From: DAOUAJ01 sp034433615
Lineage (GTDB): Bacteria; Chloroflexota; Anaerolineae; DUEN01
DNA: 38,875 bases
NCBI GenBank assembly: GCA_034433615.1
Contig: DAOUAJ010000255.1
Span: 1-38,875, forward strand
Direction of reading: 5' to 3'
Every line of letters begins with the position of its first letter. Positions within the stretch are counted from its first letter, which is position 1. Of the stretch, positions 1 to 6,793 are shown in pieces. The position numbers and the translations under genes are program-made. A model generated the notes under the pieces. The model was not told the DNA's origin, searched no databases, and saw only the letters and a program-made list of their open reading frames with translations.

Positions 1-66
1 GATCCGGCGGGCAGCCGTGGCCAGGTCCCATTCCGGCGTCATCACGGTGAAAACGGCGAATTTCAT
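1..66 (-). CDS. Sugar phosphate isomerase/epimerase, N-terminal fragment
   Basis: Only the first 22 codons lie in the window; the gene runs leftward off the edge. The protein starts MKFAVFTVMTPEWDL, which resembles the first strand of xylose-isomerase-like TIM-barrel isomerases/epimerases, whose N-terminus often reads 'K(F/I)AVFT...PEWDLEEAA'. A strong ribosome binding site, GAGGAGG, lies about 8 bases upstream of the ATG on the minus strand. It is divergent from the kinase gene at 318. The family call rests on a short stretch and is tentative. Confidence 0.6.
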   Translation of the reverse strand, partial: MKFAVFTVMTPEWDLATAARRI

Positions 67-201
67 GGTTGGATCCTCCTCGTATAATATGTTTGCTCAG
101 AGGGGACGATAGTCCCCGGTGTGATGGCGGAGTGTCCTCCGCCACGAGCGAACACTACAAACTTCGCTTTCTTGCTGTCGAGATGTCGGGTGTTTCCAGC
201 C

Positions 202-226
202 AGGTGCCTGGCACCTATGGTATACT
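202..226 (+). promoter_or_regulatory. Palindrome abutting a -10-like box upstream of the Ser/Thr kinase
   Basis: AGGTGCC-T-GGCACCT (202-216) is a perfect 7-1-7 palindrome. Four bases later comes TATACT (221-226), a good -10 hexamer, about 90 bp upstream of the kinase start. No convincing -35 is visible. The palindrome could be an operator or simply a dispersed repeat. The rest of the gap (67-317) holds two small hairpins: GGGGAC/GTCCCC at 102-117 and GGCGGAG paired with CTCCGCC around 125-142. Confidence 0.35.
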
Positions 227-317
227 ATATCACATCTCACCGCTTGATCGGGAGACCTCGCCTAAACGGTGGTGCGCCGAGCGCTCGTAATCACAGCGCA
301 CCCAACAAAGGAGTCCC

Positions 318-2072
318 GTGCAGGCTGACGAACTGGTCGGTAAGCGGCTGGGCCGCTACCACATCGAGCGAATCCTGGGGGTCGGCGGCGTAGCCGTGGT
401 CTACGTAGCGCTGGACACGGCCTTGCACCGTCCGGTCGCCCTCAAGGTTCTCTTTCCTCACTTTGCACTGCCTCCTGCCGTCGCGGAACGGTTTCGGCTG
501 GAAGCGGTCACCGCGGCCGGGCTGGATCATCCAGGCATCGTCCCCATCTATGACGTCGGCGAGGCTGACGGCCTGATCTACATCGCCATGAAGCTGATCC
601 AGGGCGAGACGTTAGCGGACGTGCTGGCGCGGGCGGGCCGCCTGCACGAGGCCGACGTGACAGAGCTGATCGCTCAGGTGGCCGACGCGCTGAGCTACGC
701 TCACCGACAGGGGGTCATCCATCGTGACGTCAAGCCGGCCAACATCTTGCTGGCGTGGGAAACGGACGACTTGACCGGCAAGCGGCGCTGCCGGGCTTAT
801 CTGAGCGATTTCGGTGTAGCGCGCGCCCTGGATGCGCCTGATCTAACCCAGGCAGGGCTGACGGTAGGCACACCCGCCTACATGTCGCCTGAACAGGCGA
901 CCGGTGAGCGCACACTGGACGGCCGCAGTGATCTCTACAGTCTGGGTGTGGTATTGTATCACTGCCTGGCCGGGCATCCCCCCTTTGCAGGTGGGACCCT
1001 TCAGGTGTTGCACGCCCATGTCTATGAGACGCCTCCCCCCTTGCCGACCGACATCTCACCTGGCATGACCACGGTGGTCGCCCGGGCGTTGGCCAAGGAT
1101 CCGGCCGGGCGCTATCAGAGTGGTGAAGAGATGGCGGCCGCGCTGCGAGAAGCATCATCCGGCGGTCACGCTCTGGTCACCCCTCCTCGTACCCACCCGA
1201 CCGCCGCAGCCGATGAGGACGTCCCCGTCCGCGCCAGGGGCAAACGTTGGCCCGGTGGACTTCGCCTGCGTTTCCTCATCGGGCTGCTGGCGCTGATGAC
1301 GCTGGTAATTGCTGGAGCCGTGGCCACAGGGTGGCTGCGCGGCACGGTCACAACGCCCGCGCCGGCCAGCACTCCTACCGAAGAACCGGCTATGATCGGG
1401 CGGCGTTTCACCCCCCCACCGACCAACACCCCCTTGCCGACTTCCACGCCTTCACCCATAGCGACGGCGACGGCCACTTCCTTGCCCACGCCCACGGCGA
1501 CGGCTACCCCTCGCCCGATGGTCGCTCCGCCGCCATCGCCGACACCGTCGCCTACTCCGCCGACGCCGGCCAATGTCTGCCCGATCGCGCCGCACGTGGC
1601 CTTCATCGAATGGCTGGCCGTCCCGGCGCAGGCTGCGTCGGTGGGCTGCCCAACGGCGAATGCCGTGGTATCGCCGGCCCTCTTCCAGCGTTTCGAGCGA
1701 GGGCAGATGATCTGGCGTCAAGATCACCGCCTGATCTATGTCAACTACGACGATGGAAGCTGGCAGGTGTTCGAGGACACCTGGCGGGAAGATGAGCCCT
1801 CTTCTGATCCAAACCTGACCCCTCCGCCCGGCATGCGTCAGCCGGAACGTCAACTGGGCAAGGTCTGGCGAACGCAAGCTCCCGTGCAGGAAGCCCTCGG
1901 CTGGGCGACGTCCGAAGAGATCCCGTTCGAGGGGGTGTTCCAGCCCTTTGAGCACGGACAACTGATCGCCCAGCCGCCCAGCCGGGTGTACACCTTGCTG
2001 GAGGATCTGCGGTTGCGACAGCTCTCAACGAGTGAAAGGAAAAAGGGCTCAGGTTATTGGCCTGAGCCCTGA
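318..2072 (+). CDS. Membrane-anchored Ser/Thr protein kinase (PknB-like)
   Basis: A Hanks-type kinase expected to phosphorylate proteins on Ser/Thr at the inner face of the membrane. The catalytic domain spans about residues 14-275: Gly-rich loop GVGGVAVVY (21-29), catalytic Lys43 in VALKVL, HRDVKPANI with Asp137, DFG at 164-166, and TPAYMSPEQ in the activation segment. One membrane segment lies at about 318-339, followed by a long Thr/Pro-rich stalk (about 345-420) and an external domain. That domain contains FERGQMIW and LGWAT motifs of a kind common on Chloroflexota surface proteins; there are no PASTA repeats. The start is GTG at 318, preceded by AAAGGAG at 307-313. The last codons (SGYWPEP) are read from the inverted repeat that serves as terminator of the convergent tRNA, so the extreme C-terminus is probably shaped by that RNA signal. 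Substrates are unknown. Confidence 0.93.
   Translation: MQADELVGKRLGRYHIERILGVGGVAVVYVALDTALHRPVALKVLFPHFALPPAVAERFRLEAVTAAGLDHPGIVPIYDVGEADGLIYIAMKLIQGETLADVLARAGRLHEADVTELIAQVADALSYAHRQGVIHRDVKPANILLAWETDDLTGKRRCRAYLSDFGVARALDAPDLTQAGLTVGTPAYMSPEQATGERTLDGRSDLYSLGVVLYHCLAGHPPFAGGTLQVLHAHVYETPPPLPTDISPGMTTVVARALAKDPAGRYQSGEEMAAALREASSGGHALVTPPRTHPTAAADEDVPVRARGKRWPGGLRLRFLIGLLALMTLVIAGAVATGWLRGTVTTPAPASTPTEEPAMIGRRFTPPPTNTPLPTSTPSPIATATATSLPTPTATATPRPMVAPPPSPTPSPTPPTPANVCPIAPHVAFIEWLAVPAQAASVGCPTANAVVSPALFQRFERGQMIWRQDHRLIYVNYDDGSWQVFEDTWREDEPSSDPNLTPPPGMRQPERQLGKVWRTQAPVQEALGWATSEEIPFEGVFQPFEHGQLIAQPPSRVYTLLEDLRLRQLSTSERKKGSGYWPEP
2040..2069 (-). terminator. Rho-independent terminator of the tRNA-Arg transcript
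   Basis: GGGCTCAGG (2045-2053) pairs perfectly with CCTGAGCCC (2061-2069) around a 7-base loop. Read on the minus strand, the stem is followed by TTTTT. It sits 10 bases past the tRNA CCA end and overlaps the last codons of the convergent kinase gene. Confidence 0.85.
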
Positions 2073-2078
2073 CACACC

Positions 2079-2446
2079 TGGCGCCCCCAGCAGGATTCGA
2101 ACCTGCGACCTGCGGATTAGCATCCAGCATCACGTTTCCGTGACCACCGTTACCGGCTTGCTGGCTGGACTATCTCTTCACCATAGACCAAAGGCTGGTC
2201 CTCAGGTGCGTCACGTATAGTCTCTGAGGGCGGAAACGACCGAGAGTGGGTCTGTAAACACCCCAGGCGGCATGTTTTTAACCGTCGCCGCTCCTTCCCT
2301 GCGGGTGACCCAATTCGCTGAGCTGTTACACTCCGGTGTCAGCGACTCTAAGGGCTTTCCTGCATACAGTGACGTCCACTCAACAGGTTTCCCTGTTGAG
2401 GCTCCTATCTTGAAGTCCGTCGCTCTATCCTCTGAGCTATGGGGGC
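2079..2446 (-). tRNA. tRNA-Arg(UCU) interrupted by a group I intron
   Basis: Exon 1 is 2446-2413 and exon 2 is 2120-2079. The acceptor stem is GCCCCCA/TGGGGGC, with discriminator G and an encoded CCA. The D stem is GCTC/GAGC and the T arm is GCAGG-TTCGAAT-CCTGC. Joining the exons gives the anticodon arm ACGGA-CTTCTAA-TCCGC. This is a 7-base loop with anticodon TCT at 34-36, so it decodes AGA/AGG. The outermost anticodon-stem pair (27-43) is an A-C mismatch. Unspliced, the gene would be missed or misread by simple tRNA scans. The 5' end lies only 13 bases past the stop of the upstream deoxyribosyltransferase-like gene, so it is probably co-transcribed with it. A terminator follows. Confidence 0.93.
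2121..2412 (-). ncRNA. Group I self-splicing intron (IC3-like) in the tRNA-Arg anticodon loop
   Basis: This 292-nt insertion lies between U34 and C35. Exon 1 ends in U and the intron ends in G (2121), as group I splicing requires. An internal guide GGAGCC follows the 5' splice site, and the next hairpin is CTCAACAGG-GAAA-CCTGTTGAG (P2). Near the 3' end, AGACTATACG and then CTATGGTGAAGAGATAGTCC match the P7/P3/P8/J8-7 core of the small tRNA introns of Azoarcus tRNA-Ile and cyanobacterial tRNA-Leu. The insertion point matches that of cyanobacterial tRNA-Leu(UAA). No homing endonuclease gene is present, so mobility would have to be supplied in trans. Family and borders are read from motifs; splicing itself is inferred. 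Confidence 0.9.
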
Positions 2447-2459
2447 AACACAACCCATT

Positions 2460-2912
2460 TTAGCCATGTTCAGGGTGGCTGTCAAAAACCCCATCCACCA
2501 GGCGCGCCAATTTGCCCGCCCGCGCCCATGCCTCGAAGGCATCCAGGTCCGGCAACACCTGGTTGGACAGGTGTTGAACGACCCAGTTCTCCTCCAGCGG
2601 CGAGATGGAGATGACGATCCGACCCCGCCGGTAAGCCTCGTACATCTCCAGCGCCGTGCCCATGCTCGCCTGGGGCAAATACGCCACGACAACGTCCGAC
2701 TCCCCCGCCATGTGCGTCATCTCCAACAACGTGGCTCGCGCCTTCTCCGGCGGGTAATCCACCGAGCCCGGATGCAACGCCCAGGGATCAACAATCTCGG
2801 CCTGCGGATACGCCTCCCGAACGATGGCCGCGATACGGCTGCGGTAGTCCTGCGGATGCAAATCCCGCCCCATGGACGAACCTTGCATGATCCCTGCGAT
2901 AAAAACTCTCAT
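2460..2912 (-). CDS. Nucleoside 2-deoxyribosyltransferase-like protein
   Basis: A 150-residue Rossmann-like protein starting MRVFIAGIMQGS. The SDVVVAYLP strand at about 72-80, followed by ASMGTALEMYEA with Glu89, fits the nucleoside 2-deoxyribosyltransferase superfamily, where this Glu is the nucleophile. Members swap or hydrolyse the base of deoxynucleosides or nucleotides, but many relatives have unassigned substrates. The start ATG has GAGGAG close upstream. It lies downstream of the 6S RNA terminator and just upstream of tRNA-Arg. The reaction is inferred from the fold motif only. Confidence 0.75.
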   Translation of the reverse strand: MRVFIAGIMQGSSMGRDLHPQDYRSRIAAIVREAYPQAEIVDPWALHPGSVDYPPEKARATLLEMTHMAGESDVVVAYLPQASMGTALEMYEAYRRGRIVISISPLEENWVVQHLSNQVLPDLDAFEAWARAGKLARLVDGVFDSHPEHG

Positions 2913-2923
2913 GGCTCCTCGCT

Positions 2924-2955
2924 AAAACAAAAAGCTGCCGATCAGCGCCGGCAGC
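2924..2955 (-). terminator. Rho-independent terminator after the 6S RNA candidate
   Basis: On the minus strand GCTGCCG (2955-2949), an 8-base loop and CGGCAGC (2940-2934) are followed by TTTTTGTTTT. It ends the 6S-like transcript just before the deoxyribosyltransferase-like gene. Confidence 0.88.
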
Positions 2956-2960
2956 CTTAT

Positions 2961-3168
2961 CTTCAGCGAGTCCCCCGCCGTGCCGTGTGCCAACGTGTTT
3001 TGAACCTGCTCTCGCAGGTGGGTACCTACCGAGGGTTCCTGTCTTGCCACTAATGGGCTACTTGTGGCCCGTATGGGCTATCACATTTCCCCTCAAGCAA
3101 GCGGCTCCCGATTACTCGGTGTTGGCTCAAAACGGTGGTTTGGCATCACGCGCACCGCAGGGTACTGC
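2961..3168 (-). ncRNA. ssrS: 6S RNA candidate
   Basis: About 200 nt without a credible ORF, bounded by a sigma-70 promoter (3175-3203) and a terminator (2924-2955). The ends form a long interrupted stem. CCCTGCGGTGCGCGTG near the 5' end pairs with CACACGGCACGGCGGGG near the 3' end, and GCCAA pairs with TTGGC. GTTTTGA (3133-3127) then pairs with TCAAAAC (3003-2997). Apical hairpins include ACCTGC-GAGA-GCAGGT and GCCCATACGGGC. A single long, bubbled hairpin of this length is the 6S architecture, which binds the housekeeping RNA polymerase as an open-promoter mimic. The CCTGCGGTG and TTGGCACACGG ends resemble 6S RNAs from memory. The exact ends and the family need a covariance-model search. Confidence 0.65.
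3061..3080 (-). repeat. Copy A of a 20-bp dispersed motif, inside the 6S candidate
   Basis: On the minus strand this reads TAGCCCATACGGGCCACAAG. It forms the GCCC-ATAC-GGGC hairpin in the apical part of the 6S candidate. Related copies lie at 3243-3262 and 7486-7505 on the other strand. Confidence 0.6.
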
Positions 3169-3174
3169 ATATAT

Positions 3175-3203
3175 ACAATACCACAACTTGCGCTAACTGG
3201 CAA
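3175..3203 (-). promoter_or_regulatory. Sigma-70-type promoter of the 6S RNA candidate
   Basis: On the minus strand TTGCCA (3203-3198, 5 of 6 matches to -35) is separated by exactly 17 bases from TATTGT (3180-3175, 4 of 6 matches to -10). This predicts a start near G3168, where the pairing 5' end of the RNA begins. Confidence 0.65.
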
Positions 3204-3242
3204 ATAGCGCTCCTGTCTCAGAGCGTCCACACGGCACTCCGC

Positions 3243-3262
3243 TAGCCCATTCGGGCCATAAG
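3243..3262 (+). repeat. Copy B of the 20-bp dispersed motif
   Basis: TAGCCCATTCGGGCCATAAG contains the small palindrome GCCCATTCGGGC. It is followed by TTCGCTCCGTGCC, which resembles the sequence downstream of copy C. It lies between the kinase stop (3279) and the 6S promoter. Confidence 0.6.
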
Positions 3263-3278
3263 TTCGCTCCGTGCCTTA

Positions 3279-4274
3279 CTACGAACAGACCGCCAGGGCG
3301 GCAACCAGATCGGCCGGCGTCACGGTCACATTCCCCAGCCGGCGCACCACCAGCCCGGCTGCCACATTGGCCAGATGTGCCGCCGTCCGCACATCCAGCC
3401 CCGCCGCCAGCGCTAATGTCATCACCGCCACCACCGTGTCCCCCGCTCCTGTGACGTCGAATACCTCCGAACGATTGGCCGGCAGCAAGTGCACCACCGG
3501 CCGTCCCCGCGCAGCCACCGTCATGCCTTCTGGCCCACGCGTGATCACTAACGCCCCGGCAGCCAACTGCGTGAGCAGGCTCGTCGCCGCCCGCTCAAAA
3601 TCCGCGTCGCTTGCCAGTGAGTTTCCCCACTGCGCCTCCGCTTCCGCCCGATTGCACTTCACCAGGTCAAAGCCGGGGAAAGCCCCCAGGTTGCCTTGCG
3701 AATCCACGGTCAGCCACGCTCGATGCTCCCGCGCGGCCGTTTGAGCCGCCTGTACCAGTGCAGGAACCACCACCCCCAGCTTGTAATCGGAGATGAGCAG
3801 CGCATCCGCTCCGGCCGCCAGTCGCTCGATGTGGGCCTGCAGCATTGCCAGAGACTCCCCCGCTGCCGGACGGCGATCCACGCGGTCAATGCGCGCCAGA
3901 TGTTGAGCGAAGATGAGCGAGCCCTCGGCCACGATGCGGGTTTTCACGGTGGTGCAGCGCGTGGGATCTATGACCACGCCGCTGGTATCCAACCCGGCCG
4001 CCACCATCTGATCCACCAGCCGCCGACCATCAGCATCGTCTCCGATCAGGCCGACCACGGCTGCCTGCCCTCCCAGCGCCACCACGTTGTGCGCCGGGTT
4101 GGCCGCGCCCCCCAGCACGGTGAAGCTGCGCACGTACTCCAGCACGGGGACGGGCGCCTCCCGACTCAGACGCGTCGCCCGCCCCACCATGTATTCGTCC
4201 AGGATGAGGTCGCCAATGACGACGACCTGTCGCCCGGCCAATCGGCTAACCCACCCGGCCATCTCGCTCACCAT
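3279..4274 (-). CDS. PfkB-family kinase, heptose-7-phosphate kinase-like (HldE kinase domain)
   Basis: A 331-residue ribokinase-fold sugar kinase. VVVIGDLILDEYMVG near residue 17, then RLSREAPVPVLE, is characteristic of the RfaE/HldE kinase domain, which makes heptose 1,7-bisphosphate for ADP-heptose. The GG of LGGAANPAHNV and the catalytic FDVTGAGDT with Asp279 are present. The nucleotidylyltransferase domain of bifunctional HldE is absent, so this is a stand-alone kinase. The start ATG at 4274 overlaps the end of the glycosyltransferase gene (stop 4268-4270), with GGAGCGAG before it, so translation is probably coupled. With the glycosyltransferase fusion and rpiB upstream, it suggests a surface-glycan sugar pathway. 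The exact sugar is inferred. Confidence 0.85.
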   Translation of the reverse strand: MVSEMAGWVSRLAGRQVVVIGDLILDEYMVGRATRLSREAPVPVLEYVRSFTVLGGAANPAHNVVALGGQAAVVGLIGDDADGRRLVDQMVAAGLDTSGVVIDPTRCTTVKTRIVAEGSLIFAQHLARIDRVDRRPAAGESLAMLQAHIERLAAGADALLISDYKLGVVVPALVQAAQTAAREHRAWLTVDSQGNLGAFPGFDLVKCNRAEAEAQWGNSLASDADFERAATSLLTQLAAGALVITRGPEGMTVAARGRPVVHLLPANRSEVFDVTGAGDTVVAVMTLALAAGLDVRTAAHLANVAAGLVVRRLGNVTVTPADLVAALAVCS

Positions 4275-6193
4275 GCTCGCTCCCCGATAAAACGTTCGGC
4301 CACCACGCGCAGAGCGAAATGCGGCAGTGCCAACATGCGCCGCCACCGCCAGGGCTGGTAGATCAGACGGTGCAACCATTCCAGCCCGATCTGCCGTATC
4401 CACATGGGAGCCCGGGGCGTTACACCCGCGATGAAATCGAAGGCACCTCCCACTCCCATCATCACGGGCACTGCCAGCGCATCCCGATGCCGGGCGATCC
4501 ACAGGTCCTGGGCGGGAGCACCGTAGGCCACAAACAGCATGTCCGGCCGGGCAGCCCGCACGCGGCTGATGATCTCAGACGATTCCTTATCCCTGGGTGA
4601 GCCAGGGTAAGTGCCCGCCACTGGTAGCCCGGCATAGCGAGCCTGCAAGACCCCGGCGGCCTGCTGCGCCACACCCGGCTGCGCGCCCAGGAAGAACAGC
4701 CGCCATCCCTCCCGCGCCGCCCGCTCCGCGATCCGGGGCAGCAAATCAGAGCCGGCCACCCGCTCTGGCAGCGGCCGCCCCAGGATGCGTCCCGCCCATA
4801 GCAACCCCACGCCGTCGGCCAGGCACAGGTCGGCTGCCTCCAGCACCGCCCGAAAAGCCGGATAGCGCCGTGAGGCCATCACGAACTCCGGGTTGATCGT
4901 GACGATGTGGTGCGGCTTCCCCTCGGCCACGAAAGTAGCCAGCCGCGCCAGTGCCTCCTCGGTGGTCACCGGGTCAATACGCACGCCCAGGATACGCGTC
5001 GCCGTGGTGCGTGGCGCGTGATGCGTGATGCATGGTGCGTGGTGCGTGATGCGCGTGGTGTGTGGCTGGTGGTCCGATCCTCCCACCTGTTCCAGCACGT
5101 CTAGCACCTCACGGGCTGCTCGTTCCCAGGAAAAGCGCCGCACGTTAGCATACCCACGGGCGATCAGGCCGGCACGCAGGCTCTCATCCGTCAACAGCCG
5201 GCACAGCCCATCGGCGATGGCATCCACACTCGTCGGGTCCACCAGCCAGGCGGCGTCGCCGGCCACTTCCGGCAGTGAGGAGACAGAGGAGGTCAACACG
5301 GGCACACCGCAAGTCTGCGCTTCCAATACCGGAAAGCCAAAACCTTCGTGCAAGGAGGGGTAAGCAAAAGCCAGCGCGCCGGAAAGGAGCGCTGCCAGAT
5401 CCACATCGGCCACGTAGCCGGGAAAACGCACGCGAGTCGTAATGCCCAGGCGGTCCGGCTCAGCCAGAATAGCGTCGGATAGCCAGCCTGGCTGGCCTGC
5501 CAGCACCAGTTCCAGGTCAGCCGGGATACCTTCGGCCTGGCCGATCAGCCGGGCGAACGCCTGGATGAGTCGGACCAGGTTCTTGCGTGGCTGAAGCGTG
5601 CCCACGTAGAGGATGTAATGGGGGCCGATGCCGTAACGCGCCCGCACGGCAGCTTGCGCTTCCGGGTCGTCCACCCGGCTCAGCGACTCATCTCGTCCGG
5701 GATAGACGATCGTGATCCTCGCCGGGTTCACGCTGCAGGCTGCCACCAGATCATCCTTGGTGGCCTGCGAATCAGCCAGGATGCGGGTCGCCACGCAGGC
5801 GTTCCATCGGGTGGACCACTCCAGGTAAGTTCGTTGTCGCCACGGATGGGATTCGGGGTGATGCCGATAGCCCAGGTCGTGCACAGTGACGACGCTGCAC
5901 CGCGGCCGCCAGGCCGGTAACACATGGGCAGGCACAAAGAGGACATCCGGCGGCCGGGTCAGCATCTCCCAGCTCAGGCCGATATGGGTCCACAGGCGTG
6001 GGAGAGGGATCACCCGGCAGGTCACGTGCTCACCGATAGCAAAAAGCCCTGGCGCGGGCGCTGACTGGCAGTAAAGTAGCCAGCGGTGCCGCCCGTCCAG
6101 GGCCAGGAGATGACGGATCAATTCCAGAGAATATCGCTCAGTGCCGGTGCGCCGGGTCTGCGTCGCCCGGCTGGCATCAACCCCGATCAGCAT
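4268..6193 (-). CDS. Glycosyltransferase fusion: GT4 domain plus WecG/TagA/CpsF (GT26) domain
   Basis: A 641-residue two-domain protein. Residues 1-370 form a GT4/GT-B retaining glycosyltransferase: MLIGVDASRA start, LYVGTLQPRKNL (195-206), and HEGFGFPVLEAQ with Glu283 and Glu291 (the E-x7-E motif). Residues about 399-620 form a WecG/TagA/CpsF transferase (ILGVRIDPVTTEEAL, TINPEFVM, LCLADGVGLLWA, VAYGAPAQD), which adds an N-acetylmannosaminyl-type sugar to a lipid-linked acceptor. The domains are normally separate proteins. Here they are joined by residues 371-398, rich in His/Thr and encoded by a heptanucleotide repeat array (5003-5065). The start ATG at 6193 is chosen because the ORF upstream of it overlaps rpiB. 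Likely role: assembly of a cell-surface polysaccharide at the inner membrane. Confidence 0.88.
   Translation of the reverse strand: MLIGVDASRATQTRRTGTERYSLELIRHLLALDGRHRWLLYCQSAPAPGLFAIGEHVTCRVIPLPRLWTHIGLSWEMLTRPPDVLFVPAHVLPAWRPRCSVVTVHDLGYRHHPESHPWRQRTYLEWSTRWNACVATRILADSQATKDDLVAACSVNPARITIVYPGRDESLSRVDDPEAQAAVRARYGIGPHYILYVGTLQPRKNLVRLIQAFARLIGQAEGIPADLELVLAGQPGWLSDAILAEPDRLGITTRVRFPGYVADVDLAALLSGALAFAYPSLHEGFGFPVLEAQTCGVPVLTSSVSSLPEVAGDAAWLVDPTSVDAIADGLCRLLTDESLRAGLIARGYANVRRFSWERAAREVLDVLEQVGGSDHQPHTTRITHHAPCITHHAPRTTATRILGVRIDPVTTEEALARLATFVAEGKPHHIVTINPEFVMASRRYPAFRAVLEAADLCLADGVGLLWAGRILGRPLPERVAGSDLLPRIAERAAREGWRLFFLGAQPGVAQQAAGVLQARYAGLPVAGTYPGSPRDKESSEIISRVRAARPDMLFVAYGAPAQDLWIARHRDALAVPVMMGVGGAFDFIAGVTPRAPMWIRQIGLEWLHRLIYQPWRWRRMLALPHFALRVVAERFIGERAW
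5003..5065. repeat. Heptanucleotide tandem array inside the glycosyltransferase gene
   Basis: Units of the type TGCGTGA, TGCGTGG and TGCATGG recur with period 7 over about 60 bp. Three heptads make 21 bases, so the reading frame repeats every 7 residues: THHAPCI is followed by THHAPRT. The array encodes the linker between the two transferase domains. Confidence 0.85.
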
Positions 6194-6222
6194 GGCTCTA
6201 TCCGAGGCCTCATCTGTAGCAC

Positions 6223-6672
6223 TCAGTCCGCCTGCCATTCCGGGCTCATCTCGATCTTCGCCACGCGCCGGGCATGGCGCCCGCCGTCGAACGAAGCGTT
6301 GATCCAGGCATTCACAATATCTAAGGCTAGCCCCACGCCGACTACGCGAGAGCCGAGGCAAAGGACATTAGCGTCGTTGTGCTCCCGGCTCACGCGGGCC
6401 ATATAGGTATCGGTGCACACCGCAGCTCGAATGCCCGGATACCGGTTGGCAGTCATGCTCATGCCGATGCCCGTACCGCATATCAGTATCCCGAATTCAC
6501 ACTCGCCTGATCGCATCTTCTGCACAACCAGCCGGGCATAATCAGGGTAGTCCACCGAATCCAGAGAATACGTCCCCAGGTCCTGTACCTCATGCCCCTC
6601 CATCTGGAGAAAGGACACGACCTCGCTCTTGAGGTCAAAGCCGGCGTGGTCCGAAGCTACCGCGATGCGCAT
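6223..6672 (-). CDS. rpiB: Ribose-5-phosphate isomerase B (RpiB/LacAB family)
   Basis: Interconverts ribose 5-phosphate and ribulose 5-phosphate in the cytoplasmic pentose phosphate pathway. The 149-residue length is standard. Visible family features are MRIAVASDHAGFDLK with His9, DYPDYA at 41-46, and GILICGTGIGMSM with catalytic Cys65. The motif REHNDANVLCLGSRVVG follows, and the C-terminus has GGRHARRVAKI. The start has GAGGAGGG about 8 bases upstream. It is followed after 29 bases by the glycosyltransferase gene. Linkage of rpiB to tsaC, prmC and prfA is common in bacteria. Allose-6-phosphate activity cannot be excluded. Confidence 0.93.
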   Translation of the reverse strand: MRIAVASDHAGFDLKSEVVSFLQMEGHEVQDLGTYSLDSVDYPDYARLVVQKMRSGECEFGILICGTGIGMSMTANRYPGIRAAVCTDTYMARVSREHNDANVLCLGSRVVGVGLALDIVNAWINASFDGGRHARRVAKIEMSPEWQAD

Positions 6673-6743
6673 GCGCAGGCCCTCCTCTTTGAGTCGGTGT
6701 AGACTGATTATAGCATGCGAACAGAGCAGATGCCAATCAAAAG

Positions 6744-6782
6744 CACAGACCCTGGGGATTGTGGGAACCCCCAGGGTCTGTG
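6744..6782 (-). terminator. Hairpin terminator between tsaC and rpiB
   Basis: A perfect 14-bp stem, CACAGACCCTGGGG (6744-6757) with its complement at 6769-6782, lies just past the tsaC stop. On the minus strand it is followed by CTTTTG. The T run is short, so termination may be partial. Confidence 0.7.
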
Positions 6783-6793
6783 CCTCAGACAGG

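Noticed and set aside
1166..1606. A Gly/Val-rich ORF antisense to the kinase stalk.
   Set aside because: It is simply the complement of the Thr/Pro-rich stalk codons.
2211..2453. An 80-residue ORF on the minus strand through the tRNA region.
   Set aside because: It lies entirely within tRNA exon 1 and the intron, has no family resemblance, and is not an intron endonuclease (too short, no LAGLIDADG or HNH motif).
2980..3237. A perfect 10-bp pairing of GTGCCGTGTG (2980-2989) with CACACGGCAC (3228-3237), suggesting a larger 260-nt RNA.
   Set aside because: The right arm lies upstream of the promoter at 3175-3203, and a better terminal stem exists using 3162-3147. The 10-bp match can arise by chance in a 300-bp region.
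2924..3250. RNase P RNA, tmRNA or SRP RNA as the identity of the structured RNA.
   Set aside because: The conserved RNase P motif GAGGAAAGTCC, the tmRNA tRNA-like ends and the SRP GGAAGGAAGCAGC tetraloop region are all absent on both strands.
5003..5065. A CRISPR array, because of short regular repeats.
   Set aside because: The period is 7 bp with no spacers, and it lies within an open reading frame; there are no cas genes nearby.
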